This document shows, in pieces, positions 1-8,585 of a stretch of DNA of 64,000 nucleotides. The position numbers and the translations under genes are program-made. Origin of the DNA: Mucilaginibacter defluvii. GTDB taxonomy: Bacteria > Bacteroidota > Bacteroidia > Sphingobacteriales > Sphingobacteriaceae. The stretch covers positions 248,001-312,000 of the forward strand of contig NZ_BAABJI010000002.1 of NCBI RefSeq assembly GCF_039543225.1, written 5' to 3'. The notes under the pieces were generated by a model. That model ran no database searches, was not told the DNA's origin, and was given only the letters and a program-made list of their open reading frames with translations. Within the stretch, counting starts at the first letter, position 1. Every line of letters starts with the position of its first letter.

Positions 1-429
1 TTTAGTAACGCCTGCATCAACGCTCAGCACAGTAAAACCCTTAGTGAACTGCGTATTACCTGCAATTTTAAAAGGGAAAAAGTACTTCATCTGGTTGCGC
101 TTGTCGGTTACGGTAAGTTTGGCCGTGCGTGTTTTCGGGCTTAAATTGTAAACTATTTTTAATGGATATCCGGTGTATTTATCGGTGCGTGCAGCTTCAT
201 CCACAAAAATCTCCCAGTCAAATGTCAGGTCTTTATACGGGTCGGCGCCGTCAAGTTCAACATAAGGTTGTAAAATCAGGGAGTCGCCAACCAACGCGTC
301 AAAAGTGCGGTCAGTAAAGTTAACAATCACCGGCTCTGATGGCGGCATATAGGTATAATTACCCAAGTCCTTTTTACAGGCCGCCAGCAGGCTGAGCGAT
401 AATAAATATGCTATATATCTGAATTTCAT
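1..429 (-). CDS. PKD-like family lipoprotein (C-terminus outside window)
   Basis: The reading frame is open from an ATG at 429 to the window edge, so only the first 143 residues are seen. The protein starts with a short signal peptide and a lipobox, LLAACKKD, so it should be an outer-membrane lipoprotein. The following residues (PPSEPVIV, then a beta-rich stretch with LTFDWEIF) resemble the PKD-like lipoproteins encoded at the end of many SusC/SusD loci. It lies 23 nt after the DUF4843 gene in the same direction and is probably the last visible gene of the sigma/FecR-controlled operon. A role in binding the imported substrate at the cell surface is inferred from position only. Confidence 0.7.
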   Translation of the reverse strand, partial: MKFRYIAYLLSLSLLAACKKDLGNYTYMPPSEPVIVNFTDRTFDALVGDSLILQPYVELDGADPYKDLTFDWEIFVDEAARTDKYTGYPLKIVYNLSPKTRTAKLTVTDKRNQMKYFFPFKIAGNTQFTKGFTVLSVDAGVTK

Positions 430-452
430 TGTTATTAATCTAAAGGGTGCTA

Positions 453-1295
453 TTACATGTTGATTTCCTTGTTACTCTCATCAATAAACCTGTACTGATC
501 AACACTACTGAAATACTTGAGCAAGAACCTTTTGTCGGGCGCATTCACGCTATAAAAGTCATAATCGCCGCTATTGTCAGCCCTTTTTGTCAGCACATAA
601 CCGGCATCCGGATGTTGCCTTACCCAGTCGAACGGATACTTTAAAAACGTACGGGTATTTTCGATGTAGTAAAGGCAGCGCGGAATGTACAGGTAATACT
701 CAGGTGTACTTAAATCAACCAGGTCACGTGTGCCCGAAGTAATTAAAAACAACTGATGTTTGGTACGGCTGTAGGTTTTGAGCTCACCCTCCCAAAAATT
801 CCACCATTGCGGGCGTTCGAGCCGGTTAGAGAACATGATGGTTTTTTTGCGGATGGTATCAGGCAGGTTAGTACCAAAATCCTGCCCGCCAAATACGCGC
901 ACGGTAAGCGTGACTGACTTGTTTTCAAGTTCCTTATCCGTGTTTTTTATAATAACCGGTACATGCACCACACCCGAGTCGGCCGGCATGGTGTATGTTT
1001 CTTTCAGCGGTTCGTAATGCAGATCCTTTACCGCTGTGGTGGCCGTATCAACAACTTTTAATATAAAACTGCGGTCGTGGTTAACGCGCTTGCCTGATAT
1101 AATTACAGGCACCCAAACAGTGTCACGGTCAACACCTTGTACATAAGCAAAGGAGTAGGTAATAGTATCCGCACTGCCGCCGTTGTAATTAAGGTAAATA
1201 TTGTCGGGAGAATCGTAAGTAAGCTTCTCGCTTTTTTTACAAGCCGCAAATGCAAAGCAGGCCAATAATATCAAGATCAAATTCTTTTTCATCAT
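453..1295 (-). CDS. DUF4843 domain-containing lipoprotein
   Basis: A 280-residue lipoprotein with lipobox Cys19 (FAACKKSE). After the Cys, the beta-rich body with the pattern YDSPDNIYLNY near the N-terminus and an aromatic-rich C-terminal half (RPQWWNFWEGELK) fits the DUF4843 family, which is found almost only beside SusC/SusD pairs. It follows susD by 7 nt, so the genes are surely co-transcribed. The function is not known; a surface-exposed accessory of the TonB-dependent transporter is the usual reading. Either of the two first ATG codons could be the start. Confidence 0.85.
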   Translation of the reverse strand: MMKKNLILILLACFAFAACKKSEKLTYDSPDNIYLNYNGGSADTITYSFAYVQGVDRDTVWVPVIISGKRVNHDRSFILKVVDTATTAVKDLHYEPLKETYTMPADSGVVHVPVIIKNTDKELENKSVTLTVRVFGGQDFGTNLPDTIRKKTIMFSNRLERPQWWNFWEGELKTYSRTKHQLFLITSGTRDLVDLSTPEYYLYIPRCLYYIENTRTFLKYPFDWVRQHPDAGYVLTKRADNSGDYDFYSVNAPDKRFLLKYFSSVDQYRFIDESNKEINM

Positions 1296-1302
1296 CTTTT
1301 AA

Positions 1303-2775
1303 TTAATTATTGCGGTAAGCTTCTTCATCGTTTGGCAGTGGTAGCACGAATATCCGGTCAGACGGTGGGATGTTTATCGTGGCCGATACCTTAACTGCTT
1401 TGTTAAGGCGCTTATACATGTAAAATATCTGGCTCTCTCCGTAAAATTCCTTACGTGCATCCAGCACCAGCATATTTATAAAATCGTCCTTTGCAACTTG
1501 AGCGTTAACCGCATCTCCAATACCGCGCTGCCTGCGCAGGGTGTTAAAGTAGGCCACGGCTTGTGCGGGGTCGCTGTCAAAGCTCGCCTCGGCGGCTATG
1601 TAATAAATCTCGCTAAGGCGTAAAGTAGGCATCACCAGCGGGTGCCTGTTGGGTGTGGGCGTAGTGTTTGAAACATACTTTTGCAAAAGGGCGCGCTCGC
1701 CTGTGCCCGACTGTATAGTGGTGCGGAAGAACCATTGTTTGTACCGCCAGTCATCAGCGCCGGAGCGGGCGCTTTCGTAAATATCATCAATCAATGAGGT
1801 TGTAGGCGCAAAAGTTGGACTAACTGCTGTATACAAACTAATAAGTTTCTCCCTGATCGCATTATTATCATTCACATACCAGGCGCTGATAAGCTCCTTG
1901 TAAAATATCCGGTCGCGCTTGGTAAGGTCCTGCTGAAAAAAGTCAGCTTCCTCGGTCCAGGGAAAGCGGTTCGCGTTAATGATGATACGCGCGTTGAGCA
2001 GGCTGTTGGCCATATCATTTTTATAGAGATGTGCCCTTGCCAGTTCTCCGCAGGCGGTAAAATAATTCATGCGGTGGCGCCTGTTTTGGATAAACAGGTC
2101 AGGGTAGTTCACTTCCGGGTTACCCAAATCGCCGGGGTAACCAACCTGGTAGCCTGATACGATGGGATCGGTATCTTTAAGCAGCGCCTTGGCTTCGTTC
2201 AGGTCAGCAATGATCTTATCTAATGATTCGCTTACCGTTGAAAAAGGTGTGCTTTGGGTGGATACCCGCGTAACATAAGGTATGCCTTTGGCTGCCGGGT
2301 TGCTTTTAAATGATGGGGCGAACAAGCGCAGCATATCAAAATGCAGGTAAGCGCGCAGTATAAGCGTTTCGCCCTTAATTATCTGGTAGTTATTACCCTG
2401 AAAAAGTGATTTACGCGAATCGATATTTTCCAGTATGTTATTGCAATTCGCGATAGCGCGGTAAGCATTCGCCCAAACGGTGTTACGGAAGCCCACCATT
2501 GCCGGCGATTCATATTCAAAGTTGGCTACGCGGCGTAATACCAGGTCGGTAAACTCATAGTTTTGCGCCATAATATCCAGGTTGCCGTAGGTAAGGTTTT
2601 CACCGTAAAGCGATTGCGATGAGCAAAAGGTATAAACACCATTCAGTGCTTCTTTATAGCCTTCCTCAGTTTTAAAAAGTTCGTCCTTATCAATCTCCGA
2701 TTCCGGTTTTACATCCAGAAACTTGTTGCACGATGTAAGCGCGAGCAGGGTTAATATATAGATCAGTTTTTTCAT
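1303..2775 (-). CDS. RagB/SusD family nutrient-uptake outer-membrane lipoprotein
   Basis: A 490-residue protein with lipobox Cys16 (LALTSCNKFLDVKPE), the typical SusD opening. An alpha-helical TPR-like body follows with SusD hallmarks: LKTEEGYKEALNGVY near residue 35, a long central segment with ETLILRAYLHFDMLRLF, and a C-terminal LRLSEIYYIAAEA followed by LNTLRRQRG. It acts as the substrate-binding lid over the SusC barrel at the cell surface. It begins 11 nt after the susC stop. The substrate cannot be read from the sequence: no glycosidase or peptidase lies in the visible part of the locus. Confidence 0.95.
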   Translation of the reverse strand: MKKLIYILTLLALTSCNKFLDVKPESEIDKDELFKTEEGYKEALNGVYTFCSSQSLYGENLTYGNLDIMAQNYEFTDLVLRRVANFEYESPAMVGFRNTVWANAYRAIANCNNILENIDSRKSLFQGNNYQIIKGETLILRAYLHFDMLRLFAPSFKSNPAAKGIPYVTRVSTQSTPFSTVSESLDKIIADLNEAKALLKDTDPIVSGYQVGYPGDLGNPEVNYPDLFIQNRRHRMNYFTACGELARAHLYKNDMANSLLNARIIINANRFPWTEEADFFQQDLTKRDRIFYKELISAWYVNDNNAIREKLISLYTAVSPTFAPTTSLIDDIYESARSGADDWRYKQWFFRTTIQSGTGERALLQKYVSNTTPTPNRHPLVMPTLRLSEIYYIAAEASFDSDPAQAVAYFNTLRRQRGIGDAVNAQVAKDDFINMLVLDARKEFYGESQIFYMYKRLNKAVKVSATINIPPSDRIFVLPLPNDEEAYRNN

Positions 2776-2786
2776 TTACGCATTAA

Positions 2787-5700
2787 TTAAAATGTGGCCA
2801 GTAAAGCAAATGTGATATTGCGGGCGAAAGGGTAGCTTATACCTCTTTCAATCTCGATGGATGACGCCCTGAAAACATCGTTCATCGTAATGGAGGGACG
2901 TAGCGTTTGCAAGCCTATCTTGCGGGCAACTTCCTTCTTCATATCGTATGACAGGTATAGCGACTGCAACTCTATACGGTTTTCCTTTTGTATAAAGCGC
3001 GATGATGCCTGCGTTACGTTCTGATCGGCAATGTTCTTATAAAAAGTAACGTCACCCGGTTTTACCCAGCGCTGCTCAAGCGCGCGGCGGTCAACGTTAA
3101 ATCGTGGATCAGCGTTCTCTACACGGTCAACAAGGGTTTGGTTATACAGGTAGCCGCCAAAGGTGTAATAAAAACTAAGGCTCATCTGGAATTGCTTGTA
3201 GGTAATGCTGCTGCCAAAGTTGCCTGCCGCTTTAGGCGCCGCGTCAATAATCGGCTGCGTATCCTTTACATCATATATATAGGTAAGTGATCCGTCTTTT
3301 TTTACGTAGATCTCTTTCCCGTTTTCCGGATCGATACCTAATGATTTTACCGCGTAAATGGTGGTTAACGATTGACCCTCATTATAACGCAGCAGCGGTA
3401 CGCCCTGCAAATTATTGTCAGGGTTTTGCTGATATTCATCTATCGCTTCGTTATAAGCCTTCAAAGAATTGGCAATCTTTACGATCTTGTTTTTGTTATG
3501 GGCCAGGTTACCTATAAAGTTTACGTTCCAGTCCTTATTCTTATAAGCGTTTACGGTTAAATAAAGCTCATAACCCTGGTTTTTCATGTCGCCCAGGTTT
3601 TCCTTGTAAGTTGTAAAACCGGTTGATGGCGCCAGGTTAATATCGGTAAGTACACCCTTGGTAAGTTTGTAGTAATATATAGGCGTTATCACAACCTTAT
3701 CATTAAATAAGCCCACCTCTAAACGTGCCTGGTACTCATTGGTGCGCTGCCACTCCAGATTTTCGTTACCATAGCCGTTTACCACGGCACCTACACCGGT
3801 TGAGTACCAGTTGGAGCTTTGATAGCTATACAGTGATTTAGACAGATAAGGCGGAAAGTCAACAGAACCGGTCATACCAGCAGTTCCCGTAATTCTTAAG
3901 CGGGATATTTTACTTCCCTGCATAAAGTTTTCTTTGTGTACGTTCCAGCCTATACCGGTGCTCCAGAAAGGGGCGAAGCGGCGTTCGCTGCCAAAGGCCG
4001 ACGAACCATCAAGGCGGTAACTGGCATCCAGCAAATATTTATTTTTAAAGGAATAGTTGAGCGATGCGAATGAACCGATCAACCTGCTGGTGGATACAAA
4101 GCCATAAGGCGCTGAATTGGGCGTATAGGTGCGTGCGAAACCGATGTTTGTAAAGCGATCATTGGTAAAGCCCCGTGCCTCAAAGCTCTTGTTATCGTAA
4201 TCCTTTGAAGTTACGTTTACACCAAGGTTAAAGTTTACGGAGTGATCGCCGATTAGTTTGTTGTAAAGTAGCCTGACGTTACCGTCAATACCAAGCAGGT
4301 CATCGCTTGAATAATTATAACGCCCACGGTTCTTTATCTCACTTAACGGGCCGAGATAGAACTCGTTATTGAGCGGAGATGCGAATCTGTCGGCCGTGCT
4401 TTTTGTTTTATTTAAACTAACAAGGCCTTTTAACCGTAACGCTTTGTTAATAAACCAGTCTAACGATAGCGCGTCAATAATTTCGAGGTAAGACGATTTA
4501 TCAAAGTTACCCAAAGTAGACTCGTAAAGTGGGTTAAAAACCGGGAGATTTTTGTATTGATCAGCACCCTGCCCGCCTGTGTTTACATTCCAGTTAGCAA
4601 GCTCGCGAATGATCTTTCCATCCGGGCCGTAAATAGGATAGTAGGGGTTCATGTAAACGTAGGTCGAAAAATCTCCATACTTGGAGTTTTGTGCATTAAC
4701 CTGCGTTATGGTCAAGTCGTTACGAAAAATTAATTTCTTTGATGGATTATAAGTGAAGCTCATGCCGCCGCTATAGCGGTTACGGTCAGAGCCCTTCATC
4801 ACACCCGGGTTGGCCTGGTAACGTAAATCAACCCCGTACCTAAAGGTTGAGTCGCCGCCCTGTGCGTACAAGCCATGTTTTTGTCCGTATGTATTGCGCA
4901 GCGGCTGAGATAACCAATAGGTATCAACACCGCTTACCACGTTCTTCAACTTGTTGTAATACTGGTTAGTCAACTCGTCCTGGCTACCGCCTGAGAGGCC
5001 GCCGCTAACATACAAGCCTGCAAGTTCCTCATAGCGTAGTTTTTCGGCGGCGTTAAGTACATGGTAACCGCTCAGATCAGGAGCGGTTGCATTAAGCTCA
5101 TAATTATAAGTTAACTGTAGCTGGCCAGGTACCGGCGCTTTGGTAGTTATTACCATAACGCCATTTGCAGCACGTGAGCCGTATATAGCAGTCGCAGCGG
5201 CATCCTTAAGTATGGTAACGGTTTCAATTCGGTTTATATCCAGATCGATCACTTTTTGTAGTGATACCTCGAAACCGTCCAGTATAAATGTTGGCAGATT
5301 GTAGGTGCTCGAGAGGTTGTTACGGTCAATCTGGTCAGTTATTGATGGAAGCGCAGTCGCTCCGCGGATGTTAATCCTCGGCAGGTTATTCGGGTTCGAT
5401 CCGGCAAGGTTGTTCTCCAGTATGCGGAATGATGGATCGGACGCAGCAACGCCCTTCAACACGTTTTGCGAGTTGAATTTTCGCAGGTCATCACCCGTAA
5501 TGGTAACGGCATTACCCGTATAAGTATCTTTCTTTAGTGTTTGATAGCCGGTAACAACCACATCGCTCATGGCGTTAACCTGCGTTTCGAGCATAACGGT
5601 CAGTGCTTTAGCGTCGGTTACCTTTACCTCTTTGGTTTTAAAACCTATGTAGGTAAACACAAGCACGTCGCCGGCATCAACCATCAGCTTAAATTCACCT

Positions 5701-6212
5701 TTGTTGTTGCTTTGAGCCCAGGCTGCATTATTGCTTTTAACTACAATGTTAACCCCCGGTAATGGCTCCTTGCTGTCTGCGGCTATTACCTTACCGCTCA
5801 GCTGAAATTTAACCGGCATTGATACCATCTCGCTGGCCGGGGCTTCCGGCGCTTTGTTGCGTACTACTATGGTTTTATCAACAATGGTATAAGTAAGGTT
5901 ATAGCGCGATAGGCAGTAACCCAAAGCCTCGTCAAGGGTTACATTTTTAAGTTCAACATCAAGGCGCTGTCCCTTGGTATTTATTTTTCCGTTATAGAAA
6001 AACAAATAGCCCGTTTGTTTCTTTATGTCCTTAAATACGGTTTCGAGCGTGGCGTTTTGCCTCGATATAGTTACCGTTTGCGAAAAAGTAGCTGCCGACA
6101 GGTGCAAACTGGCCACAAGCAGCAATATGCCAGTGAGTTTCATCACTAATAACAGTTTATACTTTACCTGCCGTATGGGCAATACGGCGTTGTAAAGAAA
6201 TTTTAATTTCAT
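2787..6212 (-). CDS. SusC/RagA TonB-linked outer-membrane protein with STN domain
   Basis: A 1141-residue TonB-dependent transporter. Visible parts in order: signal sequence to about residue 45, STN (secretin/TonB N-terminal) domain at about 46-125, a CarboxypepD_reg-like beta-sandwich at about 135-215, the plug from about 220 with the SusC signature VVVTGY and the plug motif KDAAATAIYGSRAANGV, then a long barrel ending in an aromatic residue (FALLATF). The STN domain is the part that contacts a FecR-type anti-sigma factor, and a FecR gene lies directly upstream. Substrate binding should therefore signal to the ECF sigma factor of this locus. Family and wiring are well supported; the substrate is unknown. 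Confidence 0.95.
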   Translation of the reverse strand: MKLKFLYNAVLPIRQVKYKLLLVMKLTGILLLVASLHLSAATFSQTVTISRQNATLETVFKDIKKQTGYLFFYNGKINTKGQRLDVELKNVTLDEALGYCLSRYNLTYTIVDKTIVVRNKAPEAPASEMVSMPVKFQLSGKVIAADSKEPLPGVNIVVKSNNAAWAQSNNKGEFKLMVDAGDVLVFTYIGFKTKEVKVTDAKALTVMLETQVNAMSDVVVTGYQTLKKDTYTGNAVTITGDDLRKFNSQNVLKGVAASDPSFRILENNLAGSNPNNLPRINIRGATALPSITDQIDRNNLSSTYNLPTFILDGFEVSLQKVIDLDINRIETVTILKDAAATAIYGSRAANGVMVITTKAPVPGQLQLTYNYELNATAPDLSGYHVLNAAEKLRYEELAGLYVSGGLSGGSQDELTNQYYNKLKNVVSGVDTYWLSQPLRNTYGQKHGLYAQGGDSTFRYGVDLRYQANPGVMKGSDRNRYSGGMSFTYNPSKKLIFRNDLTITQVNAQNSKYGDFSTYVYMNPYYPIYGPDGKIIRELANWNVNTGGQGADQYKNLPVFNPLYESTLGNFDKSSYLEIIDALSLDWFINKALRLKGLVSLNKTKSTADRFASPLNNEFYLGPLSEIKNRGRYNYSSDDLLGIDGNVRLLYNKLIGDHSVNFNLGVNVTSKDYDNKSFEARGFTNDRFTNIGFARTYTPNSAPYGFVSTSRLIGSFASLNYSFKNKYLLDASYRLDGSSAFGSERRFAPFWSTGIGWNVHKENFMQGSKISRLRITGTAGMTGSVDFPPYLSKSLYSYQSSNWYSTGVGAVVNGYGNENLEWQRTNEYQARLEVGLFNDKVVITPIYYYKLTKGVLTDINLAPSTGFTTYKENLGDMKNQGYELYLTVNAYKNKDWNVNFIGNLAHNKNKIVKIANSLKAYNEAIDEYQQNPDNNLQGVPLLRYNEGQSLTTIYAVKSLGIDPENGKEIYVKKDGSLTYIYDVKDTQPIIDAAPKAAGNFGSSITYKQFQMSLSFYYTFGGYLYNQTLVDRVENADPRFNVDRRALEQRWVKPGDVTFYKNIADQNVTQASSRFIQKENRIELQSLYLSYDMKKEVARKIGLQTLRPSITMNDVFRASSIEIERGISYPFARNITFALLATF

Positions 6213-6277
6213 ACTTTTGAATAGAATAGGGTTAATAAAAGCAGCTTGTAGTAAACCATTGCTGCTGACCTTTTTAT

Positions 6278-6305
6278 AGCCGGGAGCGGTGAGAGGCTTC
6301 CGGCT
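6278..6305. other. Stem-loop in the FecR-SusC intergenic region
   Basis: A 10-bp stem (AGCCGGGAGC with GCTTCCGGCT, one G-T wobble) closes an 8-nt loop. It sits between the FecR stop and the SusC start. On the minus strand it is not followed by a T-run, so it is a poor terminator for FecR. It could be an mRNA processing or stability element that sets the high SusC to FecR ratio; this is inference. Confidence 0.5.
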
Positions 6306-6413
6306 TTTTCATGTCATGTACTGTAGTTAATGTGGCTTTTGTAGCAATATCTCCATTCTTTAGCGTTTAGGGGTTAATGAATTGTTTAGTTAATTAATTA
6401 ATGCGGGGTTTAG

Positions 6414-7571
6414 TTATAATGCTTTAGGCGCGTACGATACCGTTACCGTTTTGCCCTTCAGTGTGAATTTAAAATTGTTAAGTTCCAGTATCTTAAATAC
6501 TTCCGATAGTTTGCTGTTGCGTGAGATCTCACCGTAAAATTTATCATCGGGCAGGCTGTCATCATAAACAACATCCACATCATACCAGCGCGATACCTGG
6601 CGCATGACCGAGCGCAGGTCGGCATCTTCAAAAGCGAATACACCGTTTTTCCAGGCTGTTTCCTCGTCAAGGTCTACCTGTTTGCTGCTCAGGGTATTAT
6701 TATTTACAACTGCTTGCTGTCCTGGCTTGATCGTTACGGATGATATACCGCTTGTTACTTTTACCGAACCTTCGAGCAGGGTAGTTTTAATCGAGCCTTC
6801 GTCCGTATAGGCATTAATGTTAAAATGGGTACCCAATACTTCAACCACCTGATTGTTTGATATTACCCGGAAAGGCATTACCTTATTTTTGGCCACTTCA
6901 AAATAGGCCTCACCGTTAAGTTTAACCAGTCGTTGGTTCCCGGCAAAGTGTGAGGGATAGGTAATGGTTGATGCCGCGTTTAAAAATACGCGGGTTCCAT
7001 CCGGCAGAATTACGGTGTATTGCCCGCCCTTAGGTGTGCTTACCGTATTTTGTACGGCAGGCTGTTCCAGGCTACTGGCGCTGCTTTCTGTTTTATAGAT
7101 AATTTGCCCGTTGGCTGTTTTGGTAATGCTGATACCGGCTTGCCGCGCAATTTCACCCTTGCCCGAGTCGTCCAGCACAATGCGCTGCCCGTTGCCCAGC
7201 GTTAGCACAGCCTTGTTGCTTCCCGGCGCTACATCACTAACAGTTGCCAGTTGTTGTGCTTTATGTTTACGGCTGAAAAAGGTATAGCCGCCGGCCATTA
7301 TGCCGATTAAAATAACAGCCGCGGCAGCGTACCTTAACCATACCGATTTATAATGGTTCGTTTTGTTAAAACCTATCTGCCCATCAATGCGTAATTTTAG
7401 CCTGCGCTTAATAGCGTCGGTATTATCTGTTTCGTCAACAGCATCTTCGTTAATATCAAAAACATTATAGTAAGCCACCAGGAAGTTTTTTTCCTCTTCG
7501 GTAGCTTTTCCGTTTCGATACCTTTTTAGCAGATCGGCAAAATATCGTTTATCCAGATCGTTCATTAACAT
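6414..7571 (-). CDS. FecR family anti-sigma factor
   Basis: A 385-residue protein with a cytoplasmic N-terminal part (LDKRYFADLLKRYRNGKATEEE), one membrane segment at about residues 80-100 (WLRYAAAAVILIGIMAGGY) and a periplasmic FecR domain holding the typical TPKGGQYTVILPDGTRVFLNA stretch and a DUF4974-like C-terminus (FAFEDADLRSVMRQVSRWYDVDV). It should hold the neighbouring ECF sigma factor at the membrane until the STN domain of SusC signals. It lies between the sigma gene and susC. A second ATG two codons in is an equally good start. Confidence 0.93.
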   Translation of the reverse strand: MLMNDLDKRYFADLLKRYRNGKATEEEKNFLVAYYNVFDINEDAVDETDNTDAIKRRLKLRIDGQIGFNKTNHYKSVWLRYAAAAVILIGIMAGGYTFFSRKHKAQQLATVSDVAPGSNKAVLTLGNGQRIVLDDSGKGEIARQAGISITKTANGQIIYKTESSASSLEQPAVQNTVSTPKGGQYTVILPDGTRVFLNAASTITYPSHFAGNQRLVKLNGEAYFEVAKNKVMPFRVISNNQVVEVLGTHFNINAYTDEGSIKTTLLEGSVKVTSGISSVTIKPGQQAVVNNNTLSSKQVDLDEETAWKNGVFAFEDADLRSVMRQVSRWYDVDVVYDDSLPDDKFYGEISRNSKLSEVFKILELNNFKFTLKGKTVTVSYAPKAL

Positions 7572-7699
7572 TGGTTATATATACATGAGTTAAAAAAAAG
7601 GAAATAGCCCACGCTGATTTAAAATTTTTTTACAAAAATTTTAATAAATGATAATAATGATTGTCGTTTTTAAAATATAAGCGATAAATCGTTGTTTTT

Positions 7700-8278
7700 C
7701 TATCGCTGATGGCAACAATAAATTAAAATTTGCATAATAAGCAATGATGACCTGACAGTAGTGAGCGCTTTGCCGATTTGGTTGCGCACTGTTTTGGGGG
7801 CAATCTGTAGTTTTTCGGCAATTTCGGCAGTGGATAGGTCTTCCTCAAAGCGCATTTTAAAAATTAAACGTTGCTGGGCAGGTAAAGAGTCAATCAATTT
7901 ATAAAAAGCCGTATAAAATTCTGCAAAAAGAACTTTTTCATCGGCTTTATCAATACCTTCCAGGTGAACAGGGGCTTCAGGCAGATCGGCAAAACGGCTT
8001 TGCTTTTCCATGTGCTTAAACACACCGTTGCGCGCCGCAACATTGAGGTAAGCAGGCAGATTATCAATAGGGGCCGTGGTGGCGCGCGTCCATAACTGTA
8101 TAAATACATCCTGCGCTATGTCCTGCGCGTATTCGGTATCGTTCAACCGTTTAAATGCCGCGTTATACACTTTTTTCCAATACTTATCATACAGCGCGTC
8201 AAAGGCGGCTTTGCTTCCCTGCGTAAGCAAAAAAAGCAATTCCTGATCGTTAGCATGCTGTAAGCTTTTGGTGTGCAT
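7700..8278 (-). CDS. RNA polymerase ECF-type sigma factor (SusCD-associated)
   Basis: A 192-residue sigma factor. Region 2 is visible as AFDALYDKYWKKVYNAAFKRL followed by AQDIAQDVFIQLW, and region 4 as LPAQQRLIFKMRFEEDLST with the helix-turn-helix AEKLQIAPKTVRNQIGKAL. I chose the ATG at 8278; an in-frame TTG lies two codons upstream. It presumably directs transcription of the downstream SusC/SusD operon when released by FecR. The last residues (IMQILIYCCHQR) are hydrophobic, which is common in this subgroup. Confidence 0.93.
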   Translation of the reverse strand: MHTKSLQHANDQELLFLLTQGSKAAFDALYDKYWKKVYNAAFKRLNDTEYAQDIAQDVFIQLWTRATTAPIDNLPAYLNVAARNGVFKHMEKQSRFADLPEAPVHLEGIDKADEKVLFAEFYTAFYKLIDSLPAQQRLIFKMRFEEDLSTAEIAEKLQIAPKTVRNQIGKALTTVRSSLLIMQILIYCCHQR

Positions 8279-8585
8279 ATTCAATTTACCAATATATGTT
8301 ATAAAAATCAGTTTTAAAACATTGGCTTACGTTTATATACCAGTTTTAAAAATGGTATAACACTTAAGTGCTGTCATGGGTAATCGATTGAATAATTTAG
8401 TTAAATTATATAAACAAAAAAAATTGTACCTTTTTGCAGATCATTAGTCTACTGGTAACTTTCGTGTGTCTTTAATATAATCCGTTTCCATATTCTGCCT
8501 TTAATTGATGCTGATACCTGTCGTCCACTTAAATATTCCGTTTCAATAAAAAGGCCGGACTGTTAACGCAATACATAACCAATAC
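8279..8585. promoter_or_regulatory. Divergent intergenic region with two tandem dyads
   Basis: This 307-bp spacer separates the sigma factor gene from the dehydrogenase gene. It holds two inverted repeats: an imperfect one at 8289-8325 (CCAAT and GTTATAAAA arms facing TTTTAAAAC and ATTGG) and a clean one at 8336-8359 (TATACCA facing TGGTATA). Both contain the 11-mer CAGTTTTAAAA, at 8309-8319 and 8341-8351, exactly 32 bp apart, close to three helical turns. This looks like a pair of protein-binding sites. No exact TAnnTTTG promoter element was found; TACCTTTT at 8427 comes close. Confidence 0.4.

Noticed and set aside
6278..6305. Terminator call for FecR
   Set aside because: The T-run lies on the plus strand, while FecR and SusC are on the minus strand.
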